DNA of 20,308 nucleotides from Plakobranchus ocellatus (GCA_019648995.1 BLXT01001848.1:2752923-2773230); one strand, 5' to 3'; shown: positions 11,501 to 18,796, counted from the first letter of the stretch. Notes: a model not told the origin generated them from the letters alone. Translations and numbers: made by a program.

Positions 11501-14500
11501 CAAAACCTGGGTCCACCCACAGAGACCATCAACATAGAACATTTTTTGGGACTCTGCCTTTGCGCCAGATCCAAATCTCATTGGTTGCACAAGGCGTTAC
11601 ATTTATGCCACAGTTAGCTCTGCGGATGCTTGAGAGGAGCTTTTCGCTACACAATATTGTGTTGTCTGAAAGGCGACGGAGTCTGTGGAGAGCTCATTGA
11701 AACAACTTGTTTTTCTTTATTACAACAACTTTGTTGGCAAAGATTTTTTTGAATAAATATTTTTTTAACTGTTTTTTCAATAAATGCTATTTTTTTCAAC
11801 TGATCCTATTTTATTTCACCATTTAGTCAATCTATGTTCAATATCACTCCACATTCCTCTTTTATAAATCTGTTGTTGGTTTTCTACCAAAAAAAATTGC
11901 AAAATTCTTGCAAAATTTTTGCAAATTTTGCCATTTTTCGCTTGCAAAATTTGAGAATTTGGTTGCAAAATTTGGGACTTTTTTTTTGCAAAAAAACGCC
12001 ATGCCAGTATGTAGCCTACTTTTAATTTAATCCTAGAGGTGTCACTGTATAAAAACTATGGACACATAATTGTGGTGTGATATATTCCCTGAAATGCCAA
12101 CATTTTACCACTTTTACATACATAACGCTCAGTTGATAGATCTAGGTCAGACTTTGATCTAACCGAAAATTGTCAATATGGCCCTAAAAGAGGACCATTG
12201 TACAAAATTAACAACTTCCAATTAAAAGCAAATTTTTTAATTTTGTGACTGAACTATAGGGACTTAATTGTACTATTATTTACATTAGCAATTGACTTGC
12301 TACCTCTACATTTTATCAGTAGGCTGTAAAAATATACCAGGCCATAAATCCTCCTTATCCTTACTTATAGAATGTAAGATCCATACTGTTAGCAGGCATT
12401 ATATCTAACCACTATTATTTTTATAGAAAATAAAACTGCACAATATTATCTGTCTTACTGTTGGTCAGAGCCTAGCTTGTGAATATCAAGTATCAAATAT
12501 TTTATTGGCAGATCTGCTTTGATATTTTTTGCATTGTCAACCAGTCCAAAGACCTTTGAACATCTTAAACACTGATTTTTCTCAAACACATGCTAAAATC
12601 ATCCAACCTAGAAAACCTCTGCATAATCAGCCATACTAAAACTGAAAATGTAAGCCAAACTACAGGAGTAGAAAAAAATTATATTTTTCTGTCCAAACCA
12701 TGCGACGTATATTTTTAGTGTAAAAAACAAACTGACGAGAAGCATACCAGACCTCATAAGTCCCTATTCACAAAACAGGCACTTCACATATTTGATATGC
12801 TAACCATCAATATTTTACTGTGCAAAATTGTATGGGTTGGCAGTTCTACTGTCTCCAAATCCCTTATCTGTGTGTTCTGAGTGATCTATGTATAGCTTAT
12901 CATGGAACATCCCCAATATTGCAAAATGCGCTTTAAATGGATTAGGTTTTTATTTTGCTTTCCTTTAACCTTTTTGTCAAGAAATGGAAATCCAAAAGTG
13001 TAGCCTGTGGCAAGAATTATTGCATCTATGTCATTCTCTCTTGTTCCATCCACAAACTCCGCTCCATCAGTTGTAAAGCACTTGACATTGTCCTTGATCC
13101 TCACTGAGCCCGATATAATCCGGTTCGGCAGGTCATCATTCACCATTGGATGCTGAGCCCAGATACCATATGCTGGTCTAAGACTGTAAGACAGCAGAAT
13201 GAATCACAAAGATTGAAAAGGAGTGAATGAAACGAAAAGCTGCTCTTGGCAGGAAATCAATGGAAAAGTCTCTTTCCTTGAAAGTGGATACAACAGGAAA
13301 ATACAGAAATATCAAATTTGATATTTTGATATATGCAGTAATTTAAATGCATTTTTCACTATTAAAATGCAAACCTAAATATAAAATAATATTTATCTGC
13401 AATACAAAATTACACAAAAATGCTATTTTAAAAGTTGTTAAAAAAGGCGTTTGCCTTTACTTGTAAATGCATTTTGCACATTTGAATTGCAAACCCATAT
13501 TGCAAAATTATGTAATTTATCAGCAAGAGATTAAAAAAAAAAATGCCATTATTAAATTCTTTAAGTGGTGGGAAGAAAAGGAATAAGGTGCTAAATTAAT
13601 TACATTCTTTGTTTTTTATTTCAAATCTTTCTAGAAATTCTGCTTTCTTGATTCTTAGATTATAAATGGTAACAAGATATGAGACTCCTTTATAAAAGAG
13701 AGTTCCTTTGAATTATCATTTAGTCCAGATAGATACCCATGCATCAACAAATCACCTGTACAAATCATGATTGAAGCGCCTATTAATCTTATACTCTGAC
13801 AATTTGCCTAGCAAACCACTAAAATATTTCAGAAGGTACTGAAAAGGGCGCCTCAACCCCAACAAGTCCACTGGTAGACCATTGTCACTGACACGATTCC
13901 ATACCCAGGAACCTTGCCTAGTACTGAGCAGGACCTGTGCATAGAAGTACAAAATGACAATGTGAGATTTGCAAATAAAATAAGGCCTTTAGAAAAATTA
14001 CTTTTGAATATTTACTCTCAATACCTAGTTTTCCTTAATCTTTCAGAACATCTGTGATTGTTTTTATTTTGTAGCACAAAACATAAACACTATTCACCTG
14101 GTCAAATTGCACACTATTGATATAGGTCTCATAGACTGTCAACATGACTCAGGAGAGAACTGTTTTTGATATCAGGCCAGAGAATAAAATTGGCAAGTAG
14201 ATCTAGATCTAAATCTATAGACTAGCTCATATTCTGAGATTAATAGACCTAGATCTAGATCTGAATCCAGAACCTGTAAACTTGTTAATATTCAGTTCCA
14301 TTTTTTCTCCACAATCATACACAACAAAAAAAAAAAACACACAAAGGCTATTATCTTTATATTTATGGTTTTTTTTGGACCCTTATAAACAATTTACCCC
14401 CCAAAATTCTGTGGCCCTAAACTTACATATGTTTTCAAAATTCATAAAAAAAATCCGTATTCATGCAATATTCCTCAAATTTTGTTATATCACAAAGATC

Positions 14501-17500
14501 TGTTTGTTTTTGCATTCACAATTGCATAGAAATTGGCTTGTTAATTTAGATGGAGCAATTAAAAAAAAAAATAAAAACCTTTACAATGCTGGCTCTGAGT
14601 GTGCCTATGAAACAGCTGGCATTGATTGAATTGATAAGAAAAATTACTGAGGGAAATACATACGCTAATCTTGACATCATATCCTTTTTATCATTGTTTA
14701 TCAGCAATTAAAAAAAAAATCCAAACAAAGGAAAAACTCAGAGGATGGCAAAAAAGTACCACACAAGACACCATGAGGTACAGAAACCTGTTTTGCTACA
14801 CGACTCAGCTCCACAGCACAGTCGCCACCAGAATTACCCATGCCAATGATCAAAACTTTTTTGTCTTCATAGCCAGTGGGAACTCTGTAATCATGAGCAT
14901 GAAGGACCTGGCAAAATTTGAGATTGGTGGAAATGTCATGAAAACAGCATGTAAGATAGAAGAGGAAAAGTAAGGAGGAGAGGGAAGAGGAGGGGGCACT
15001 CTATGTGTGAGGAAGAAATTGAAAATCCGTTCATTTTTCTCCATTAAAGGTTTTTACATAACTTCAATTTAAGACATTTTTATAGAAAAGCAAAGCAAAC
15101 TTGCTTTGCATTTAATTTTAAATAAAAGAAAGTGCGTCTTGTTAAATGTTCTATAAAATTAAAACTGAAATTTCCCATTTGCTTCTTGCACTGCCACAGC
15201 AAAATGAAAAGCAGTATTGTAAGTGTAAAGGCTATGGACGATACTGCTGTTCATTTGGCTACGGCAGACAGAGTAGTTCTTAACTTAGGAAAATTTATAA
15301 AAAATTTTTATTAAGAGAATTGGTCAATACATCAGAAATTAAGATTCACAGTGATTAAATGCCTGCTCTAAAGTATTTATTTATCCTGAGTTACTGTTTG
15401 AATATAGGGTTATTCATGAAACCTACAAGGCCAGGCAGCTGAATTATACATTTCCATGCATTTTGTGAAAATTTGCTTTATTTTACTTTTTTAATCTTGT
15501 CTGCATTAAGATATGGATTCCTATTTTTATTCACAATAATTAAATGCAGTTTTAAACTGAAATGCTGGGACGATAAAAATCATTTGGGTTTACACATATT
15601 TTGGTTTTGTTGAGGTTGTTTGTTTAAAAAAGAAAAAAAGAAAAAACTTGGAGACTTGAAATTAGTTTGGGTTTAGCCATATATATTTTCATCTAAATGT
15701 TCCTGGTTTAACATTGCTTTATCATAGTTTAGAAAAGATGTTGGTTTGGTTTTTTTCTTACTTTTCCCTGGAAATTCTTCAGGCCAGGAAATTCTGGGAC
15801 ATATTTTTCTGCATGATGACCAGTACATATGAGAACTCCATCAAACAATTCAGAGCTGACTTTCCCTGTACTGTGATTCCTATAGCAGATCTCCCACTGT
15901 CCTGTTTTGGCAAAACTATCTGCCCTTTTGATAGAAGTAACTTCAATGAGATACTGAATGTGCTGTTCCAAGTTAAAATGTTCAACATATTGATGAAAAT
16001 ATTCCAGAACCTGAAAACAAAGCAAAATGTACAGTATATTAAATACTACTTGAAAAGAATGAGAAGTTATGTGTGTAACATAATTTTATCATTGGATCTG
16101 CACGTAATAATTTTTCTGGCAAGATTTATCATTCTGAATTTATTCTTAATATTTATTACACTATGTATAGCTTAATGGGCCTTCTTCTTGACAAAAGGCA
16201 TGGGATCTGCAGATAACAATTTGAATGCTAATGATACTTAATTCGGTAACAAACTAACAGAATAGATTAAAGAATGCAGCTATTTGGCCTGACAAAGATC
16301 CAAGACCCCAAGGACCATGAGCATAAAGAAGGCTCATTATAGCCTTTGCATCATGCACCGTCCTGTCTTAATATAAAGACAGATAAAATGATATCCTACT
16401 TCCTCTTATATGAATATTTCTAATCATGTTTGCAATCCTACACAGTGATATTGAGTGCTAATGGTAGTGATCTTTTACCCTTGGATTCTTTCGAGGCCGC
16501 CATTAGTCTTTCTAAAAAAAGACATTTAATAAACTTTCAGATGTTGATTTATACAGAGCTTTTTTCCCCCATTTTTAAGGCAAAAAAAATGCTTCTTTGT
16601 CACTTTTATTTTATTTTGTTTTACTTAACTAACTCATTACAAAAGAAGGTAAAAATTGACAAGGCTGCATTTCAAATTGATTACCATATTTGTCACTGAG
16701 CTAAACACACTTAGATTTTTAATACATTTTACAGATTATAAGTGGTCAAGAAAAGTTTCAGTCTTTAAAACTGTTGGGGCCTGCTTTCTTTAGTTCTTGA
16801 TTATATTATTGAAAATATTGCACAGAATGACATGTGAAAAAAAAACAATAAAAGCTGTCAAGTAACCTCATGTTTCACATTATTTACAAACTTTTTACCT
16901 TTTTTTTTATTTTTAAAACTCTTTTGACTTTGAACATAGATGGTCAAATGCAAATTGTATGTTGTTGACTTTAAATTTATTTTGTTGCAGGAAATTCACT
17001 TTTTTTGTATGAAATGGGTTGTACTTTGTCCCATTTTTGTTGTCCAAAAGTCAATAAATTTAAATACAATCACATTAAAAGTTTATACTGTCAGATATTC
17101 ACTAAAATTTTGCACAAATAACAATTTTGCTCACATTTTTATGAAAAAAAAATGTTTTTGGTCATCACTTCAAAATCCTGCCATGGTTGGTGATTCAAGA
17201 AGGACCTATCAATGATTGTCCAATAATTGGGACTAGGTAAAATTCTCTTCCGAAAAATGTGAACTCAGCTACTTTAATCAGTTTTCAAAAAGGTTCAGTA
17301 TAAATGTTACTTCAAAAAATCTGTGACAGAAACCTTTTTATCAAAAAGGCAGTCCACTTGCCTAAAATTTTGCACAAATAACAATTTTGCTCACATTTTT
17401 ATGAAAAAAAAATGTTTTTGGTCATCACTTCAAAATCCTGCCATGGTTGGTGATTCAAGTAGGACCTATCAATGATTGTCCAATAATTGGGACTAGGTAA

Positions 17501-18039
17501 AATTCTCTTCCGAAAAATGTGAACTCAGCTACTTTAATCAGTTTTCAAAAAGGTTCAGTATAAATGTTACTTCAAAAAATCTGTGACAGAAACCTTTTTA
17601 TCAAAAAGGCAGTCCACTTGCCTACATGATCTAAAGTAACAATTCATAATGAATGGAGGTAAAAATTTGAATGCTAGAAAGTGCCTTTTGAATATTTATT
17701 GTAAATTATCATCAACTTATCTAATAGATGATTGGTGATCTTCCATAAAATTTGGTGCAAAATGCTCATTTGTAAACAAACGGCATGTTTGCTCAGGGGC
17801 CATAACTCAAATTGTAATGCAAAATTCATTTGGTACTGCCATTACTTAAGTTCTTTGACTATTCATCAATATAGCATACTTGTTATGTACTTGCAACTAC
17901 AATTTTCCTTATTTTCATGACAGATTGTGGCTTGCTTATTTTGTCATGAATCAGTTATTCTTTTTATTGTCAGAGATGTGACCACTGCTTGGAACAATCT
18001 ATTTTATTTTCTATTAATTCAAAGACACGGGAGAGGGTG

Positions 18040-18104
<65 letters not shown>

Positions 18105-18390
18105 AATAATAATAAACACCAACTTGCGAGTTGTGCATGTAGTTAGGGAAATGCGCTGGAATTGGATAATCACTGTAACACATCATTTCCTTGCTGGTGT
18201 TTATCACAGTGGACTTCATGACGCAAGCTTGGCCCTCAAAAGGCTGGTCAGTGTAATGCCATAGTCCACCTTTGTGGTCAGTTCGCTCAAAACATACAGG
18301 AGTGATTCCTTCATCCAGACAACATTTGATAGCAGTCAAACCACAGGCGCCTGCTCCAACTATTGCTACCCTCAGCGATGATGAAGCCAT
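2325..18390 (-). CDS. Flavin-containing monooxygenase (FMO5-like), 8 coding exons, complete
   Basis: Joining eight minus-strand exons (18390-18124, 16010-15762, 14907-14788, 13934-13756, 13183-12970, 8690-8532, 3171-3006, 2590-2325) gives 1620 nt, 539 residues plus TAA. All seven introns are GT-AG and every junction keeps the frame. FMOs use FAD, NADPH and O2 to oxygenate N, S or, for FMO5-type enzymes, carbonyl groups, on the ER membrane. Visible motifs are FAD-binding GAGACG (residues 12-17), the NTSKEMM block with Asn64, FMO signature F169-x-G-x3-H175-x3-Y179, NADPH-binding GMGNSG (194-199), ATGY (330-333), and a hydrophobic C-terminal tail (about 518-539) fitting an ER anchor. The length is close to vertebrate FMOs, about 530-560 residues, which also have eight coding exons. 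Similarity to FMO5 is judged from memory, and orthology to one vertebrate FMO is not implied. No stop or frameshift is seen, so the gene looks functional. Confidence 0.95.
2591..3005 (-). other. FMO intron 7 (415 nt, phase 1)
   Basis: Intron between coding exons 7 and 8, bounded by GTGAGC and TTCACAG. Short open frames on both strands are AT-rich chance frames. Nothing else is seen. Confidence 0.85.
3006..3171 (-). CDS. FMO coding exon 7 (residues 397-451 plus split codon)
   Basis: The acceptor is CATCATTAG (AG at 3173-3172) and the donor is TTTT|GTGAGC (GT at 3005-3004). It reads [15 protein letters not shown], then the conserved [14 protein letters not shown] helix and [10 protein letters not shown]. 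The last base T pairs with TT of exon 8 to make Phe452. The frame was fixed by these family motifs; the longest open frame here is a different, non-coding one. The next in-frame stop lies just past the donor, supporting the splice call. Confidence 0.9.
6117..7781 (+). mobile_element. Decayed coding relic of an unclassified invertebrate repeat-like protein
   Basis: Frame 6117-7154 reads almost continuously, broken by stops at 6333, 6579, 6654, 6666, 6822 and 7152. It has a Thr/Ser-rich start, a basic PPRKRKRR and KKKR stretch (about 6730-6780) that could be a nuclear signal, and [21 protein letters not shown] (about 6849-6911). A second frame (about 7241-7510, one stop at 7343) has [14 protein letters not shown], then [17 protein letters not shown]. 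After an A-run, the first frame resumes (7557-7781) with [25 protein letters not shown] and an LKHIP helix. I recall the same ordered motifs (R-G-KRTGLK, A-H-G-FVGNH-HK, P-K-H-LE-H, LGEQGxES-H) from large uncharacterised proteins of cnidarians and molluscs that look transposon-derived. A central part seems deleted. Function is unknown. Confidence 0.55.
7859..7983. repeat. Degenerate tandem repeat, about 32-bp unit, 4 copies
   Basis: Four imperfect units follow one another, built on AGTTACTCCTTTGTGATCC and AGTATTATTATGT. Unit 2 is diverged and unit 3 shortened. It lies just past the coding relic and could belong to that element's 3' region. Confidence 0.6.
8532..8690 (-). CDS. FMO coding exon 6 (residues 344-396)
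   Basis: The acceptor is CTTCTCAG (AG at 8692-8691) and the donor is AAG|GTAGGA (GT at 8531-8530), phase 0. It encodes [20 protein letters not shown], then an EKQTLAVIG strand, the [13 protein letters not shown] block and LATRVIK, all familiar FMO elements. It sits between the two longest introns, 4279 and 5360 nt. Confidence 0.93.
8988..10043. mobile_element. Solo LTR of an LTR retrotransposon, 5-bp target duplication
   Basis: The 1056-bp block begins TGTTAG and ends CTAACA, the inverted TG...CA termini of LTRs. It is flanked on both sides by the identical 5 bp ACCAC (8983-8987 and 10044-10048). No second LTR or gag-pol remnant is present, so this is the expected product of LTR-LTR recombination. 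It contains a 4 x 26 bp tandem repeat and an ATT microsatellite. A T-rich right end might be U5 for plus orientation, but orientation is not settled. Short open frames inside it are not genes. Confidence 0.75.
9702..9805. repeat. Tandem repeat, 4 x 26 bp, inside the LTR
   Basis: Four exact-length 26-bp units start at 9702, 9728, 9754 and 9780, each opening ATCTA or ATCTC and rich in TATCTATTAATT. Units differ by several substitutions but no indels. A partial unit may precede them (about 9686-9701). Confidence 0.85.
10657..10965 (+). pseudogene. hAT transposase N-terminal fragment, BED/CGGBP1-like zinc finger
   Basis: A frame from ATG 10657 to TAA 10963 is interrupted by one TGA (10777). It encodes a C-x2-C-x14-H-x5-H finger (Cys codons 10789 and 10798, His codons 10843 and 10861) with [18 protein letters not shown] and a basic tail. 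The same arrangement, C-C then D-TRK-S then H-S-KH, is found in CGGBP1 and related hAT-derived proteins, where it binds DNA. It is broken and detached from the catalytic domain. Confidence 0.7.
11155..11600 (+). mobile_element. tRNA-derived SINE-like insert
   Basis: The head resembles a tRNA gene. The A box TGGTCTAGTGG (11166-11176) fits the consensus TRGYNNARNNG fully. The B box AGTTTGATCCC (11207-11217) matches GGTTCGANNCC at 9 of 11 positions, 30 nt downstream. A tRNA-unrelated body of about 380 nt follows. It lies between two halves of the hAT pseudogene. Neither a clear target duplication nor a poly-A tail was found, so the right boundary is approximate. Confidence 0.6.
11611..11756 (+). 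pseudogene. hAT transposase C-terminal (dimerisation) fragment
   Basis: The frame gives [21 protein letters not shown] to about 11690, then shifts by one to [15 protein letters not shown] ending TAA at 11754. ERSFS-x-N-x-LS-x2-R-SL followed by a hydrophobic L-x-N segment is the hallmark of the hAT dimerisation region. The frameshift shows decay. It has the same strand as the zinc-finger fragment at 10657, fitting one original gene. Confidence 0.7.
12970..13183 (-). CDS. FMO coding exon 5 (residues 272-343), ATGY motif
   Basis: The acceptor is TTACAG (AG at 13185-13184) and the donor is AAG|GTTAAA (GT at 12969-12968). It encodes [17 protein letters not shown], then LPNRIISG, which strongly recalls FMO5. 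Next come the acidic DGTREND loop and [24 protein letters not shown] replaces the usual FATGY, a conservative change. Confidence 0.93.
13184..13755 (-). other. FMO intron 4 (572 nt, phase 2) with a diverged 120-bp duplication
   Basis: GTGATT to TTACAG. It contains two related blocks about 120 bp apart (from 13343 and from 13463). Both run AAATGCATTTT..CAC, then a TGCAAACC core, TTATC-GCAA and an A-run followed by ATGC. Divergence is considerable, so the duplication is old. Confidence 0.75.
13756..13934 (-). CDS. FMO coding exon 4 (residues 213-271 plus split codon)
   Basis: The acceptor is GTGCACAG (AG at 13936-13935) and the donor is TACAG|GTGATT (GT at 13755-13754). The 179-nt exon ends after two bases of a codon (AG), completed by T in exon 5 to give Ser272. 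It encodes [15 protein letters not shown], matching the STRRG-W block of FMOs, then the more variable NADP-domain segment ending NRRFNHDLY. Confidence 0.92.
13935..14787 (-). other. FMO intron 3 (853 nt, phase 0)
   Basis: GTTTCT to GCACAG. Sequence is AT-rich, with two AGATCTAGATCT palindromes (about 14202-14213 and 14251-14262) and several A-runs. Open frames on either strand look like chance frames. Confidence 0.8.
14199..14263. repeat. Paired AGATCTAGATCT palindromes
   Basis: Two 12-bp self-complementary AGATCTAGATCT motifs lie about 49 bp apart, with related TCTAGA-like sequence between. Similar short clusters recur at about 10969-10990 and 19775-19815, so this looks like a dispersed simple repeat of the genome. 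Confidence 0.6.
14788..14907 (-). CDS. FMO coding exon 3 (residues 173-212), NADPH-binding motif
   Basis: The acceptor is TTGCCAG (AG at 14909-14908) and the donor is CAG|GTTTCT (GT at 14787-14786), phase 0. The 40-residue exon completes the FMO signature (VLHAHDY) and carries the second dinucleotide fold, [18 protein letters not shown]. GxGxSG is the NADPH-binding glycine motif of FMOs. It ends SRVAKQ, which joins VLLSTR in the next exon as in other FMOs. Confidence 0.93.
14908..15761 (-). other. FMO intron 2 (854 nt, phase 0)
   Basis: GTAAGA to TTGCCAG. AT-rich, with a 9-bp-arm palindrome at 15090-15109 (GCAAAGCAA, 2-nt spacer, TTGCTTTGC) and a purine-rich stretch at about 14960-14998. No gene is recognised. 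Confidence 0.8.
15762..16010 (-). CDS. FMO coding exon 2 (residues 90-172)
   Basis: The acceptor is TTTTCAG (AG at 16012-16011) and the donor is AAA|GTAAGA (GT at 15761-15760), phase 0 on both sides. The exon begins VLEYF, the junction sequence expected after HNSQ in FMOs. It includes SGQWEV-like TGQWEICYR, the CTGHH block and [10 protein letters not shown], the first half of the FMO signature FxGxxxHxxxY. An open frame on the opposite strand across this exon (15714-16175) is an antisense shadow. Confidence 0.93.
17102..17621. repeat. Tandem duplication, 2 x 260 bp, one mismatch
   Basis: Copy 1 is 17102-17361 and copy 2 is 17362-17621. They align without gaps and differ only at 17200 (A) versus 17460 (T). 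Each unit ends with a short hairpin, CCTTTTT-ATC-AAAAAGG. The identity points to a very recent duplication, gene conversion, or two units of a longer satellite collapsed in assembly. Confidence 0.95.
17740..17830. repeat. Probable mollusc-type dispersed repeat with GGGCCATAACTC
   Basis: The segment includes GGTGCAAAATGCTCATTTG and then AGGGGCCATAACTCAA (17795-17810). I recall the latter as a frequent motif in dispersed repeats of molluscan genomes. The boundaries are not defined here and the assignment rests on memory. Confidence 0.4.
18043..18101. repeat. (GA)n/(CT)n microsatellite, 59 bp
   Basis: An uninterrupted GA dinucleotide run of about 29 units. In the gene's sense it is (CT)n starting about 22 nt into intron 1, immediately after a weak 5' splice site. 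It keeps open frames on both strands (Leu-Ser or Arg-Glu runs) that are not coding. Confidence 0.97.
18124..18390 (-). CDS. FMO coding exon 1 (residues 1-89), FAD-binding region
   Basis: The exon runs from ATG (18390-18388) to CAA, followed by donor GT at 18123-18122. It encodes the Rossmann start with GAGACG at residues 12-17, then the acidic end of the second strand (CFERTD) and the GGLW turn. The conserved block [16 protein letters not shown] follows, with Asn64 at the position of the conserved active-site Asn of FMOs. The start is chosen because the FAD fold begins within ten residues, as in other FMOs, and a 3' splice site lies just upstream. The reading frame stays open past the exon through a (CT)n repeat, giving a Leu-Ser run that is intronic. 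The donor (CAA|GTTGGT) is weak. Confidence 0.93.
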
Positions 18391-18420
18391 TTTTTTTTGT
18401 GCTGTGAAAAAAAAAAAAAA
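18391..18420 (-). promoter_or_regulatory. Probable 3' splice site of a 5'-UTR intron
   Basis: Read on the minus strand, a run of T residues (18420-18407) leads into CACAG, with AG at 18403-18402. The ATG follows 11 nt later, after an A-rich leader. This is a textbook polypyrimidine tract plus acceptor, so the start codon probably lies in the second exon, as in vertebrate FMO genes with a non-coding first exon. The matching donor and promoter are not identified. Confidence 0.5.
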
Positions 18421-18796
18421 GTTAGAGTTTAGTGTATAATGGACCTTTTCACTATGTAATGACCTTAAATGGTAGGTGTGGCCTCTAGAATAAAACCATT
18501 CTAGAAAATGGGGTCAAATTCTACTATCAGTATCACACCAACTTTCTGATGAATTAAGGCATGGCATGCTGGGTTAAGTCCTTTTAACAAATTAACAGAG
18601 TAAAATGCCTCAACTTTAAAACTAAATATCTCTATTTGTTTGTGCCATATGGGAGTGCCATAGACTCCATAGACTCATGTTCAGCATCCTTGAAAACATT
18701 TTACAAGCATCATTTTAAAACCTAAAGTGATGGTAGAGTTTAATAAAAAAAATTCCGAAACTGTTTGCATTTTCTCTCTAAAATTAGGAATAAATG

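Larger units (their letters stand above)
10293..12007 (+). mobile_element. hAT-type DNA transposon, deletion derivative with SINE-like insert
   Basis: The ends are inverted copies of CTGGCATGGC followed by a G/T run and TTTTTTGCAA (10293-10315; inverted at about 11986-12007). Both flanks contain TATGT (10287-10291 and 12008-12012), though the left copy is separated from the TIR by one T and a perfect 8-bp hAT duplication is not seen. Inside, on the plus strand, are a BED/CGGBP1-like zinc finger and the hAT C-terminal dimerisation motif [18 protein letters not shown] (11632-11685). The catalytic middle of the transposase is missing and a tRNA-derived SINE-like block sits there. TTGCAAA motifs crowd both subterminal regions. 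It is non-autonomous, with stops and a frameshift in what remains. Confidence 0.75.
8691..12969 (-). other. FMO intron 5 (4279 nt, phase 0), packed with mobile elements
   Basis: Bounded by GTTAAA and TTCTCAG. From the exon 6 side it holds plain AT-rich sequence (8691-8982), a solo LTR (8988-10043), a short spacer (10049-10292), a hAT derivative with a SINE-like insert (10293-12007), and about 960 nt (12013-12969) in which I recognise nothing. Elements account for about 2.8 kb of the intron. Confidence 0.85.
16011..18123 (-). other. FMO intron 1 (2113 nt, phase 0)
   Basis: GTTGGT to TTTTCAG. It carries the GA/CT microsatellite (18043-18101), a near-perfect 260-bp tandem duplication (17102-17621), and a GGGCCATAACTC-bearing segment. 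16011-17100 is AT-rich with nothing recognised. Confidence 0.8.

Noticed and set aside
10287..12012. Perfect 8-bp target duplication for the hAT element
   Set aside because: Only TATGT is shared, and the left copy is offset by one base from the TIR, so an intact 8-bp duplication cannot be claimed.
14282..14973. Two plus-strand frames of about 100-115 codons in intron 3 and across exon 3
   Set aside because: They are Lys/Asn/Phe-rich translations of A/T runs, one overlapping exon 3 in antisense. No family is recognised.
15714..16175. Longest single open frame in the window (153 codons, plus strand)
   Set aside because: It is antisense to FMO exon 2, whose minus-strand reading has clear family motifs and matching splice sites. 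The part outside the exon is AT-rich intron.
17102..17621. CRISPR or other spaced repeat array
   Set aside because: The two units are directly adjacent, 260 bp long and without spacers, in a eukaryotic intron.
18019..18123. Continuation of exon 1 through a Leu-Ser repeat as real protein
   Set aside because: The homologous junction HNSQ|VLEYF and a GT donor place the exon end at 18124. The Leu-Ser run is the translated CT microsatellite.
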